Assembly (NCBI GenBank): GCA_938084835.1 | Contig: CALKER010000009.1 | Span: 186,001 to 250,000 of the forward strand | Source: an uncultured Thermoguttaceae bacterium | Lineage (GTDB): Bacteria; Planctomycetota; Planctomycetia; Pirellulales; Thermoguttaceae | Reading direction: 5' to 3' | DNA: 64,000 nucleotides | Shown: positions 28,865 through 38,061 of the stretch, piece after piece | How the letters are laid out: each line of letters begins with the position of its first letter | Numbering within the stretch: position 1 is the stretch's first letter | The notes under the pieces: model-generated | Seen by the model: the letters and a program-made list of their open reading frames with translations, nothing else | Told to the model about the DNA's origin: nothing | The model's database searches: none | Program-made: the position numbers and the translations under genes

Positions 28865-31800
28865 TTACTCCTGGTCAACAAGGTAAAGGCATCCGTCTTT
28901 TCCGCCTACAACCCACCGCCGATCCAGAAGCACCGGCCCGGTTGCTAACGGGGCTTCCAATTGCTGCGTCCATTGGACTTGTCCGGAACTCAGATCAACC
29001 TCCATAAGCCATCCATCCGCGGTGGCCAAAGTCACCGTGTTATTGATCAGGAAAGGTTTGCCCACTGGCACGCCATGATTTAATGCGCCTTGCCACAGCG
29101 TTTTTCCGCTGTTATCCAAACAGAAAAGCTGCGCCGAATTGGCCACCAGAAGGTATTCGCTAACCCCGTAAGGTCCCCAGGTTGCTACCTCCCCGAGCTC
29201 AAGGTGAATCTGAGGCTTAAGCTCCGGCAACGAAAAACCCACAAGGTTGCCTTCCCGGTCACACACACTCACCCAGGAACCGCAAGGTGTGAGCTGCGTG
29301 GCCAAGGGCGCTGTCCAGCGTGCTTCGGCCTCCAAACGGAAATAGGGCTTCGGCTCGCTGTGTAGCCTGAGCCGCATCAACCGACCTGAAGTCTCCCCGA
29401 CGACCACCTCCTCTTGGCCTAGGATTACCGGATTCGTCCACCGTAGAACACCTTCTGCCGGGTAGGGAAAAGCAAATGGCTCGGCCAATAGTTTCCCGCC
29501 TCGGGGGAGGAGCCACAAAAGCTGTCCGGCCTGCGTGCCAAGGATTAGTCCTGGGCCAAAAGCTGCGGGCACCCCACCCAGGGGCGACTGAAGCAACAAC
29601 CAGCGAAAACGCGGTACCGGTTCCGCAGGATCGTAAATGGGGAATCGCTGTGCCCCTTGGGCAAGAACCAGCACCACCTCCCCTCCCGGGAGGGCCAACG
29701 CCGTCTGCAGCGGCTCCCGCAACTCAGCCAGTCTCAAAGTGACGTACGGTTCATCAACAATCGCAAGCTGGGGAAGCTCCGCCAGTGGCAGACGGAAGAG
29801 CGATCCACTTTGGGTCACACAGATCAATGTGCTTCCGTCGGGGGAAACGATAGGCTCGCTTACCAACGGGACGCCCAGCCGGGTTTCCCACAAAAGCTCG
29901 CCATGGTCAACATGAAAAGCACTGACCACTAGGTCCGGCAACCCCCAAACTTTGCGAATATGGCAAAGGATGCCATCCACCGTTGCCAACGGTTGCACCG
30001 ATACACTGGCTTCGTTGCGGATGGCCCTCGGTTGCAGCGATGCCTTCAACGGCAGCACGTCGTAACAGCTCAGTTGATAGTCAGCAATCCACACCTGAGC
30101 TAACTGAAACAATCCAAACCGCGCGAAGATCAATTTGCGGCCTGGGCTTAATTCGCGTTCTGCTGGCCCCAGATTGCCCTGCGCCACTTCCCGGAAAGGC
30201 CGCTCCGCCTCCCCAACACTGAGCTCGTACACCCACGCCGGTCCTTCCTGGCTGGCCAAAAACACCCTGGTGCCCGAGACAAGGGGCGGGAGCGCCAGCC
30301 GACCCGGCAGGCGTAGCGTCTGCACCGGCACCAGCGGACCCTCCTCCCCATCCTCAATGCGGAAAACTTCCACATCCGACTGTTTGATGCCCGAGTGAAT
30401 ACCCACTAAAAGGTAGTTTCCCAGAATTACCGGGGGCAGAAGAATCGCCCCAGCCTCATGACCCAGATAATAACTCTGAACACATGTTCCCTCCGGCAAA
30501 CGAATCACATAAAGCGTAGAGTGTTCCGCCGGCTGAAAAAGAAGCCCTAACTTTTCCTCCACCGCCGGCGTTACTCGAAGTTTCTGCGGAAAACAAATCT
30601 CCCTACGCGCTTTCCCGTCCTCACTGTGCAGTTCCAAAAGTTTGCCCCCAGGAAGAGGTAGCCAAATTCGTCCCCGACCGACGAGCGGCTGGGCCACCGG
30701 TGCGTCCTCCAACTTCACCCGCCACCGAAGGGCACCGCTTTGCGCATCCAGGCGTAAAAGCTCGCGGCGCAGGGCATCAACCAACACGAAGTCGGTTTGA
30801 CTTCCGCTTTGGATCGGTAACGGCACCGCAGGAAGTTGGTCAGCCGTCAGATGTTCTCCCACAACACGCCGCCATAACACCTTTCCGCTGCCGGCCTCTA
30901 TACCGAAAGCCACGCCCTGGTCCATCGCACAAAGGACCTGACCTGGAGCAGCTGCCCCATCCTTTGGTTGTCCCCGACAGGCCAAGAGGATGTGCTCAGC
31001 CACCGCAGGCCAATCGCTTTCTGCTACCTCCGTCTCCACAAGGCGAACCGTGACAAGTTGCCGCTCCACCTCAGCGATTTGCCGGCTTACGTCCTCCACG
31101 CTTGGATCCCGGGCCAATTGAGGATACTCTCGAACCAGTTGCCGGCGAAGCTCGTGAGCCTTGCTCACGTCTTGGTTGTCGAGCGCTTGACTGATTTGGT
31201 CCAGGGTCTCCCGGAGACGTCCCCCTGCTGCTAGCCGATGCCGCGTAATGGCCAAGGTGGCCTCGATCTCTGCAAGAAGTGGTCCGGGACGATCCGCGGG
31301 GGCTATGTATCGGCTCACAAGGGCCAAGGCTTCCTCGGCGCGGGTTATCAGTTCCGCATCCAGCTGCGTTAAGGCCCGTCGGGCAAGCTCGTAAGCAATC
31401 CGTGGCAAAAGGGCAATCAATTCCCCCCGTGCCTCATCGCGGAAGGTTTCCTCCCCGCTAATTTCCGCAAGCACCTCCTGGGCCACCCGCAAGGTCCCTA
31501 CCCAGTCACTACTACCCTCCACCGCCTGACGCAAGCGACAAAGCCCGCGATGCACCCGGGCAATCCCCACCCGCGGGTGCCGAGGAAATTTCTCTAAAAA
31601 CTCCGTGAATCTTGCCACCGCCTGCGTGTACGAGCCCGCCTTGTAATCTTCCTCAGCCAAGGCAAAAAGTTGGTCGGCCCCCTGGCGCCGCACCGCAAAG
31701 AGTAAGGCTACGTTCAGAATTACTAAAAGGATCAGTGCCCCCCCACCTATCAGAAATAGAGGCGATTCCCAGACATTTCTACGTTTTCGCGGGAGAACCG

Positions 31801-32281
31801 TTGCTGGCGCTTCCGCCAGAGGCACTGCGAATTCCTCTCCCAAAGGGGCGACCGCCGAGTCGATCTCCGACCAAAGCTCATCGTCACTCCGTGGACGAAC
31901 TTGAGGTTCAGGCCCTTTGCGCGGAGCTGAAGCTGTTGGGGGACGTTTGGCAACAGGCGTCTCCACATCTAGAGGAGCCAAACCTAACACTTCCCCACCC
32001 TCCCGCGAAACCTCCTTGGGCGGAGCCGCGGGGGCGGAGGCAGACGAAGGCTCCTCGACTTGTTCTGCTTTCCGCGCAAGTTCCTCTAACAGCCGATCTG
32101 CCAAAATACTCGTGAGATAATCCAACTCGATGAGACGGTCGGCCAACCAGCGAGCCGAGAGGGGTTTTTTCGCCCGTGCGATCTCCTGGTCCCAACGTTG
32201 GAGAACGTCGGTAGGCAAAAGATCCCGCTGCCGTAAAAATTCCAAAAATTCCCGAGCGGTAGGTTGACGGCCAGAAGTCAT
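28865..32281 (-). CDS. Membrane-anchored TPR and PQQ-like beta-propeller protein
   Basis: 1138 residues. Residues 1-70 (TAREFLEFLRQRDLLPTDVL, LADRLIELDYLTSILADRLL) resemble the paired helical module that precedes many planctomycete Ser/Thr kinases. A Pro/Ala-rich linker follows to about 165. One transmembrane helix spans about 174-197 (LFLIGGGALILLVILNVALL), placing the rest outside the cytoplasm. A TPR unit at about 203-236 (EEDYKAGSYTQAVARFTEFL) leads into helices up to about 420. From about 440 to the end there are repeated seven- or eight-blade propeller strands of the type ...IEAGSGKVLWRR, LDAQSGALRWRV, FHVDHGELLWETR and LDNSGKTLWQG, characteristic of PQQ-like repeats that act as scaffolds (as in BamB). 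No kinase domain is present. Confidence 0.88.
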   Translation of the reverse strand: MTSGRQPTAREFLEFLRQRDLLPTDVLQRWDQEIARAKKPLSARWLADRLIELDYLTSILADRLLEELARKAEQVEEPSSASAPAAPPKEVSREGGEVLGLAPLDVETPVAKRPPTASAPRKGPEPQVRPRSDDELWSEIDSAVAPLGEEFAVPLAEAPATVLPRKRRNVWESPLFLIGGGALILLVILNVALLFAVRRQGADQLFALAEEDYKAGSYTQAVARFTEFLEKFPRHPRVGIARVHRGLCRLRQAVEGSSDWVGTLRVAQEVLAEISGEETFRDEARGELIALLPRIAYELARRALTQLDAELITRAEEALALVSRYIAPADRPGPLLAEIEATLAITRHRLAAGGRLRETLDQISQALDNQDVSKAHELRRQLVREYPQLARDPSVEDVSRQIAEVERQLVTVRLVETEVAESDWPAVAEHILLACRGQPKDGAAAPGQVLCAMDQGVAFGIEAGSGKVLWRRVVGEHLTADQLPAVPLPIQSGSQTDFVLVDALRRELLRLDAQSGALRWRVKLEDAPVAQPLVGRGRIWLPLPGGKLLELHSEDGKARREICFPQKLRVTPAVEEKLGLLFQPAEHSTLYVIRLPEGTCVQSYYLGHEAGAILLPPVILGNYLLVGIHSGIKQSDVEVFRIEDGEEGPLVPVQTLRLPGRLALPPLVSGTRVFLASQEGPAWVYELSVGEAERPFREVAQGNLGPAERELSPGRKLIFARFGLFQLAQVWIADYQLSCYDVLPLKASLQPRAIRNEASVSVQPLATVDGILCHIRKVWGLPDLVVSAFHVDHGELLWETRLGVPLVSEPIVSPDGSTLICVTQSGSLFRLPLAELPQLAIVDEPYVTLRLAELREPLQTALALPGGEVVLVLAQGAQRFPIYDPAEPVPRFRWLLLQSPLGGVPAAFGPGLILGTQAGQLLWLLPRGGKLLAEPFAFPYPAEGVLRWTNPVILGQEEVVVGETSGRLMRLRLHSEPKPYFRLEAEARWTAPLATQLTPCGSWVSVCDREGNLVGFSLPELKPQIHLELGEVATWGPYGVSEYLLVANSAQLFCLDNSGKTLWQGALNHGVPVGKPFLINNTVTLATADGWLMEVDLSSGQVQWTQQLEAPLATGPVLLDRRWVVGGKDGCLYLVDQE

Positions 32282-32474
32282 CGGTCGCTCAAATAAGTGT
32301 AGATCACTTTACCCAAAGGATGATACCCATTTTTACGCCGCACGCATCTTGTGATGCCCCACCCAACATGACAACCACAGTCGGCTTCGAAACTTGGCCC
32401 TACTTGCGATATTTTCGGAGGAAAGCGGTCCAGAGCTCCTCTTACGCCGGCACCTACCGGCGCCGATAGCCGCA

Positions 32475-33239
32475 TCAAAGGGCATCCTCCTCGATGCACG
32501 CCAGCCGGATGTTCTCCATTCCGATTGCATTACCGGCATCAAGCACCATGACTACCGTCTCATGGCGCGCTTCCGGATCCGCAATTACTAGTAGGCTATT
32601 GGGTCCTCGTGTTCCCGGCGTGGCTTGACGGGCTTCGCGCAATTTCGCCAAAACCTCCGGCTGACTTGGAGCTTCCAGGTCATTGACCCACACGGTGTTG
32701 TCCCGACTGATTCGCACGATGATGTAATCGCTATCGGTTTCCAACTCTTCAATGGTGCGTGTCTCGGCGGCTTCCTCCTGGCGATCGGGATTGGGCATCT
32801 CCAACGACTTTTGCAAGCTATAAGCGGCTGTCACCATGAAGAAAATCAGAAGGAGGAAGGTCACATCAACCATAGGAGTCATGTCCATTTCGGCCTCAAG
32901 CCGAGGAGCCCGGCGTAGTTCTACGCTGGGCGTAGTTTCCGGCGGCGGAGGGGGTGGAGGTCCACCGGGTGGGCGTCGCGCTTTTGGCCGCACTTGAGCT
33001 ACTGGGGGAAAGTCTCGGGGGGCTTGGGGTATCATCCCCGCAACCGTGGAGTCGCTTGCCCCTGAAGGTTCGCCAATCGATGTGGTCGGCTCGCTCGGGG
33101 GTCCCCCGGGGGTAGTCGGCATAGGCACCCGATCCACCACCCCGCAACTGGGGCAACGATATGTCCGCCCGGCGTAACGTGCCGTGACGCTTAACGTTCG
33201 TCCGCAAGCTGGGCAGGAAAACCGAATTCGGTCCGTCAC
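32475..33239 (-). CDS. ExbD/TolR-type proton channel subunit with an N-terminal zinc ribbon
   Basis: 254 residues from GTG 33239. Residues 1-35 form a zinc ribbon with CxxC pairs at Cys9/Cys12 and Cys29/Cys32. A Pro/Ser/Thr-rich linker follows to about residue 110, including a run of eight prolines and glycines. The ExbD part begins EMDMTPMVDVTFLLLIFFMVT, in which the membrane-embedded aspartate needed for proton flow is kept. The periplasmic part follows (YIIVRISRDNTVWVND, LLVIADPEARHETVVMVLDAG). ExbD/TolR subunits sit in ExbB/TolQ pentamers and couple proton flow to envelope work. A cytoplasmic zinc ribbon on ExbD is unusual. It follows a second exbD 46 bases upstream on the same strand. 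Confidence 0.9.
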   Translation of the reverse strand: MTDRIRFSCPACGRTLSVTARYAGRTYRCPSCGVVDRVPMPTTPGGPPSEPTTSIGEPSGASDSTVAGMIPQAPRDFPPVAQVRPKARRPPGGPPPPPPPETTPSVELRRAPRLEAEMDMTPMVDVTFLLLIFFMVTAAYSLQKSLEMPNPDRQEEAAETRTIEELETDSDYIIVRISRDNTVWVNDLEAPSQPEVLAKLREARQATPGTRGPNSLLVIADPEARHETVVMVLDAGNAIGMENIRLACIEEDAL

Positions 33240-33285
33240 CAGAGATCGACCTTCCCTTCAATGAGCTGGGCGCTTGAGCCCCGCC

Positions 33286-33786
33286 TCAGCGAACTTCCAT
33301 TACTGCAATATGTAAACGCATGCCGGGTACTTGGCTTGCCGCCAGCGCCACGCGGACCACTTCCCCTTCTTTGACGGTCCGCTCCGCTTTAATCAACACC
33401 AACGATTTTCCCCGCCGAGCCCCTTCCTCAACCGCCTCAATGATCGCCGCTTCCTGAGCGTCGATACTATCCGGCAAGGGGGCACCTTTTTTCCCATCAC
33501 CCAGGTAGACGGCCGGAAGCTTGGCGCCAGGGCGGTCGGCGATCGTAATCACAACCGCATCGGCCGGGCCGACTGCCGTCCCGTAACGTGCCGGGGGTAA
33601 TTCCACGGCCCCTTCCAACGCCGCCGTAGTGCACACAAGAAAGAAAATTAGTAGCAGAAACGTCATGTCAATAAGTGGTGTAATGTCCATCTCCGGAGTT
33701 TCCCTGACTGGACGTCGGAATGATACCGGCCCATCCTCCTCCGGAAAAACTCCGGCATCGATTCTTGCAGCAAGATCCTCGTTCAT
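33286..33786 (-). CDS. exbD: ExbD/TolR-type biopolymer transport protein
   Basis: 166 residues from ATG 33786. A short acidic N-terminus leads into RETPEMDITPLIDMTFLLLIFFLV, the single transmembrane helix carrying the conserved channel aspartate (ID in PLIDMTF), then a periplasmic domain (VVITIADRPG, LPAVYLGDG, LVLIKAERTVKEGEVVRVALAAS). This is the classical ExbD layout, with slightly longer length than E. coli ExbD. The frame extends upstream to 33861, but those residues (FFGGEQWDIWCVF) are not part of the family. It lies between exbB and the zinc-ribbon ExbD, so the locus makes two different ExbD subunits. Confidence 0.92.
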   Translation of the reverse strand: MNEDLAARIDAGVFPEEDGPVSFRRPVRETPEMDITPLIDMTFLLLIFFLVCTTAALEGAVELPPARYGTAVGPADAVVITIADRPGAKLPAVYLGDGKKGAPLPDSIDAQEAAIIEAVEEGARRGKSLVLIKAERTVKEGEVVRVALAASQVPGMRLHIAVMEVR

Positions 33787-34043
33787 GACGGAATGAAGGC
33801 GCACGAAAGATCCAAAAACGCACCAAATATCCCACTGCTCACCACCGAAGAAATCCGGCAAGTCTTCCTACACATGACCAACCGAAATTCACAAGCGCAC
33901 TCCACGTGATGAGGCGCCAGTTTTGATCCTGTCACTCCTGGTTTTCCTTATTGGCGATGCTGACTGGGGTCCACTCAAGGCCGACACGGCACGCGGCCAA
34001 CCGACGAAGCAGTCCAAAGCTGCGCGTGTTCCTGCGACCGCTG

Positions 34044-34694
34044 TCACAGTCGGACGGCCGCTTCCCGCGGAGCCTGCCGGATCATCTCCAAAAAACGACT
34101 TAGACCGTAGCTGACCAAATCTTCCAATTTGCGGATTCGTACATTAATGGTGGCCGTCGCCAAAACCAACGGAATGGCAATAGCCAAGCCAATGGCCGTG
34201 GTGATAAGCGCAAGACTGATATCATTAGCCAGCAGGTTGGGTTCCACATTTCGTTGAACCGCAAGCTTGCTGAAGGCCCCCATCATTCCGACCACTGTGC
34301 CAAAAAGGCCGAGCATGGGTGCCGCTTTGATCACGGTGGCCACCCAACTAAGGCGGTATTCGAGGTCGGCCAGTACATCGCGCTGGAACCTGTCGATCAG
34401 CAAGGCTCGCACGCGTGAATAGCCTAAATGGAGATTATCGATTCCCATGAGCACCAACTGCGGTAACGCCCGCGGACTGGCTTCGCACAATGCCCGAACC
34501 CCATCCCAATTCCCGTGAGCCACCAATTCTTCCAACTGATCGAGGAAGGCTTCCTGCTCACTCTCGCTACGAAAGCGTACCCGCGCAACGCGTCGCCACA
34601 CCATCACCACACAAAATGCCCCCCAAAGGGCCACGAGGGCAAGGGCACAGTAATCCACAATGCCAGCAACATATGTGATCGCTGTGATGTCCAT
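34044..34694 (-). CDS. exbB: MotA/TolQ/ExbB family proton channel protein
   Basis: 216 residues with the three-helix topology of ExbB/TolQ: TM1 at about 10-33 (IVDYCALALVALWGAFCVVMV), TM2 around 118-140 with the signature APMLGLFGTVVGMMGAF, and TM3 around 155-183 (LALITTAIGLAIAIPLVLATA). The cytoplasmic loop between TM1 and TM2 is shorter than in TolQ. These subunits form the pentameric stator through which protons drive ExbD. The gene lies 257 bases upstream of exbD and directly downstream of the single-pass TonB-like gene on the same strand, so it is clearly part of the same locus. Confidence 0.93.
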   Translation of the reverse strand: MDITAITYVAGIVDYCALALVALWGAFCVVMVWRRVARVRFRSESEQEAFLDQLEELVAHGNWDGVRALCEASPRALPQLVLMGIDNLHLGYSRVRALLIDRFQRDVLADLEYRLSWVATVIKAAPMLGLFGTVVGMMGAFSKLAVQRNVEPNLLANDISLALITTAIGLAIAIPLVLATATINVRIRKLEDLVSYGLSRFLEMIRQAPREAAVRL

Positions 34695-34828
34695 CGGCCA
34701 CCTAATCCCCTAGAAAACGCCTTTCAACGAAAGCCTAATCACGCTCCCACATTACCCGCAACCATGCTTAGGTCGGAAGAAGCCAGGCACTTGTTCCTCT
34801 ACCACCAAGCCCCGCCCCCTCCAGAGAA

Positions 34829-35713
34829 TTACCGCAGGACTTGGTCCACAACCATGAAGCGGAATCCGCCCCCCTGCGGCACAACAGCAAAGTAAGTGGT
34901 GCGAACGCGGTCGTACCGCGGTCCCGCTCGTGCTCTTTCCATCTCGGCCAGCTGAGCCTCCACTTCCGGAGGCAAGAACTTCAAAATCAGTCGATCGCCT
35001 GGATCAACCCCTGCCCGGCGGAGGAGTTCGCGGTCGGCCTCAATCAGGGATCCCCGCCGCCAGGTGAGGTAGTAGCGTTTTTCCTGATCCGCAGGACCAA
35101 CGCGGGTATCAGGTTTGGGCTTACTGAGGTTATAGACATAAAGCACCCGATTATCAGGGAGCAACACGCCAAGCTCGATTTTAAAAAAGTCCAGAGCCCG
35201 GGCATAAGATTCTAAAGTATTACCCTCGGGGAAGCGGACCTCCCAGTGACGCCGCCGGCCGCCGCCTGTGCCCACACCTACCCCGGTGGCATCTCCGGGA
35301 CCGGTCGACCCACCACGACCAGCCACTTCACTTTCGCTACGCAGGGGGTCTTCCAACTCCGCCAACCGCTCGGCTATAGCCTCGGCCACCGTGGCAAGTG
35401 TTTTCTCCAGTAAAGGCTCTTCGATGTCGCTGGTGAACCCAAGTTCCTCTGCCGGCGGCTGATCGATTTCCATTCCCCCTGCTAGCCCTCCTTCACCTGT
35501 TCCCAATTCCTGCATCATCACCGGCACTGCCACCTGGGTGGCAAAGATGCGGCCACTAATCCACAAGATCAGCAGAATCACTGCGCACATGCCTACTAAA
35601 ACTAGCAGGCTGACAATCCAGCTAGTCACCCGCTCGTAGGCGGATACCTGTAGGCCATAGCCCACGGGCACCCGGCCCGAGGCCTTCAATTTAGGACGCG
35701 TGCGCGGGTGCAT
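34829..35713 (-). CDS. Single-pass envelope protein with TonB-like topology, function unknown
   Basis: 294 residues from ATG 35713, with GGAGGTGAG upstream. A short basic cytoplasmic segment precedes one transmembrane helix at about 29-52 (VTSWIVSLLVLVGMCAVILLILWI). It is followed by an acidic linker of about 80 residues rich in Gly, Glu and Pro, then a Gly/Arg spacer (GVGVGTGGGRRR). A structured C-terminal domain runs from about residue 150 (HWEVRFPEGNTLESYARALDFFKIELGVLL) to the end (YFAVVPQGGGFRFMVVDQVL). This layout (anchor, extended linker, folded tip) is that of TonB/TolA-type transducers, but there is no detectable TonB box-recognition motif. It is directly upstream of exbB, so a transducer role is inferred. 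Confidence 0.8.
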   Translation of the reverse strand: MHPRTRPKLKASGRVPVGYGLQVSAYERVTSWIVSLLVLVGMCAVILLILWISGRIFATQVAVPVMMQELGTGEGGLAGGMEIDQPPAEELGFTSDIEEPLLEKTLATVAEAIAERLAELEDPLRSESEVAGRGGSTGPGDATGVGVGTGGGRRRHWEVRFPEGNTLESYARALDFFKIELGVLLPDNRVLYVYNLSKPKPDTRVGPADQEKRYYLTWRRGSLIEADRELLRRAGVDPGDRLILKFLPPEVEAQLAEMERARAGPRYDRVRTTYFAVVPQGGGFRFMVVDQVLR

Positions 35714-35834
35714 GACGCAAATCTCTCACCTCCGGTTGACGATCAGGCCAACATCTCCCAGGACCAGTCACGGAGCCTTTAGTTGAGATCTTTTCTCAAG
35801 TCAAACCCCGCTAGTACCGCCTTTTTGCCCCCGA

Positions 35835-37511
35835 CTAATCCTCGATTTCGGCCTCGGGGCGAACGGTTCGGTACCACCTTTTCCATGCCTCAATCGCTTC
35901 AAGTTGTTGCTGCCGGGAAAATCCCTCAGGTGGGCCGAAGTCTTTATCCAGTCGCCCAATTCGCTTCAGCGCGCGGCGGGCCTCATGCACCACATCGGGG
36001 TCGGGATCCTCTAAGGCCCGAATCAAGCTCGGCACCATGGCCAAATCTCCGCTTCGGCCCAGAGCCCGCACGGCCATGAGCCGGGCCTCCTTAGAAGCAG
36101 ACGTTGCCAGACTTTGAAACTTCTGGCTATATTTTGTCGCCAAATGTGTTGCCTCGTCGGGGGGAAGCGCTAACAGGGCTTCGAACCATTCATCGGCTTC
36201 CTCGAGCCCCTCCTCATCCGCGGTAGCCAGAAGTTTTTCCAGATTGGCAAGTTCTGGCTTGGCCACCACCTGACCACCAACTACGGCTACGTCCCCAGTG
36301 TTTTTGGGGAGACCGCGACCTCCGATGAGTGTCCCCTCTCCAAAGTTTCGCACTTTTTCCACGCTCTTTTTCATCGAGCGCACCAAGAAAAGGATGCCGA
36401 AAGCGGTATCCGGTACCTGTCCACACTCGTGCTCCCAGGAGCCCTCCGGAGACTGAGTTCGCCGGAGGAATTCCACACCTTGGTCGTACCATGGTGGGGC
36501 GTCAGAGGTAGGACCTTCCAAATATTCGCGGAAGGTCCACATCCGTTCCAGGGCATAGAGGTAGTAGTACCGAAATCGTGGCGGGTCAATCATGTAATTG
36601 GCTCTTTGCCATGCTTTAGCGCGGGCGATGGCCATCTGAAGAATTTTCCCATCCATTCGCACCTGAGTATCCGTCTCCCGCCCTTCCTGACGTGCCGGCC
36701 GAACAATCTCGGGCAAATCGGAATCGCGGATCTGCCTGTCCCTCCCCCGCAGTCCGGCCAAGTCGGCAATCGCATATAGGCTCGCTAACGCAGCCGCCGA
36801 CAGACTGTGCCGAACATCATTCTGGGGGACTAGATCCCACCCCGGTGCTACAATACCCTGATATCCCCACCCGCCGGAAGGATCCTGGGTCCTCACAAAC
36901 CAGAGCCCCACGCGGGTGACCATCGCTCCAGGCACTGGAATTCCCGCCCGCGAAGCCTCCCATAACGCCAATACGGCAAATTGGCTCATGGAAGTATCAC
37001 CGCTTGCCTCAAACTTATGTCCGACGGGATATCCCCAACCGCCGTGTCCCTTTTGTAACTGCTGAAGCCCGGCCACCAGATGCTGAATTTCGCGACGATA
37101 CCGCGAAGGATCTAACTCGCAAAGAAAGATAGTGGCCGCGCTCAGGCTATAAACCATCTCCGAACGATACAACTCCTGACTTGAAGTTGGGATGTGGCGA
37201 ACAACGCGCTCAGCCGCCTGTTGAACCATGGGGTGGGAAGGATCACGCCCCGCTTTCAAAAGTGCCAATCCCGCTAATGCTTCTGCTCCAAAGCGGGCAT
37301 CATCCAATCCCTTCCGCTCGATAAAGCCCACGGCCCGATCCACCATGGCCCGGACCTCAGGACTTTCGGGCGTATAGCGCTGGGCTTGGCATCTGTCGAC
37401 AAGACCCACCAGATAGGGTGCCAACAGCATCCACAACAAATATCTCAGGATTGGCCGACAGAATTGCAACCAAAGCTCCCCTTTTTTTTCGTTGACGCCG
37501 GTGGCTGGCAT
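35835..37511 (-). CDS. Secreted prenyltransferase/squalene-cyclase-fold protein with C-terminal HEAT repeats
   Basis: 558 residues from ATG 37511 (CAGGAG eight bases upstream). A signal sequence lies at about 18-43 (ILRYLLWMLLAPYLVGLVDRCQAQ). The main part has alpha/alpha-toroid repeats with QW-like motifs: LQKGHGGWGYP, TQDPSGGWGYQ and TQSPEGSWEHE, and GDTSMSQFAVLALWEA. The squalene-hopene cyclase DxDD motif is absent, so it is unlikely to cyclise terpenes and probably works as a binding scaffold. The last 100 residues hold HEAT-like helices (LMAVRALGRSGDLAMVPSLI, DPDVVHEARRALKRIG). It is the first gene of the minus-strand run that continues through exbB and exbD. Confidence 0.87.
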   Translation of the reverse strand: MPATGVNEKKGELWLQFCRPILRYLLWMLLAPYLVGLVDRCQAQRYTPESPEVRAMVDRAVGFIERKGLDDARFGAEALAGLALLKAGRDPSHPMVQQAAERVVRHIPTSSQELYRSEMVYSLSAATIFLCELDPSRYRREIQHLVAGLQQLQKGHGGWGYPVGHKFEASGDTSMSQFAVLALWEASRAGIPVPGAMVTRVGLWFVRTQDPSGGWGYQGIVAPGWDLVPQNDVRHSLSAAALASLYAIADLAGLRGRDRQIRDSDLPEIVRPARQEGRETDTQVRMDGKILQMAIARAKAWQRANYMIDPPRFRYYYLYALERMWTFREYLEGPTSDAPPWYDQGVEFLRRTQSPEGSWEHECGQVPDTAFGILFLVRSMKKSVEKVRNFGEGTLIGGRGLPKNTGDVAVVGGQVVAKPELANLEKLLATADEEGLEEADEWFEALLALPPDEATHLATKYSQKFQSLATSASKEARLMAVRALGRSGDLAMVPSLIRALEDPDPDVVHEARRALKRIGRLDKDFGPPEGFSRQQQLEAIEAWKRWYRTVRPEAEIED

Positions 37512-38061
37512 CGCTTCACTCCTGAAGCCGTCGTGCGATAGAGATACTGCCTCCACACACCGACTTGCATGCCCAGAGATATTCCTTCGATCTGATACAT
37601 GCCACTGATCAGCAATCACACTTAGTCGCCGGCTTTCCTCTGGCAAGATGGGACCAACCCTCGAGAACCCTTAGCTTCTGCCTAGTTGCGGGGTTGATGC
37701 CTGGCACTACCCCCGAAATAAGCTGTTGAATTTAGCAATCCACCGAACAAAGCCATTGATCAAGCGACCAAGAGTCCGCTGAATTTCGGCCCAAACATAA
37801 TAGAACAAACGACTTCGCGTGAGCACTCGCTTTATTCTTCTGCCGGCCTCCTAGGCAAATCATGTTCACCACCGCGGGTTCTGCTTCCAGCAGGCGCTGA
37901 CGATGCTACTGGCGCCATCGGCCAAATTCAACGGGAAGAAGCTTCTTTGGACCGTTGCCGACCCTCATCCCGGGAGAAATTGACCTGCATTTCCTGCGAG
38001 GCCATTCCACCCACCAAGAAGGACGATTCAAGAAGGATGATTTTTGTATCTCATGGTTGAA
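37512..38061. other. Intergenic region between ftsH and the envelope cluster
   Basis: About 550 bases. This is the likely site of the cluster promoter, but no element can be defined. Part of it (37512-37646) is open in the frame of the prenyltransferase-fold gene. Confidence 0.45.
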
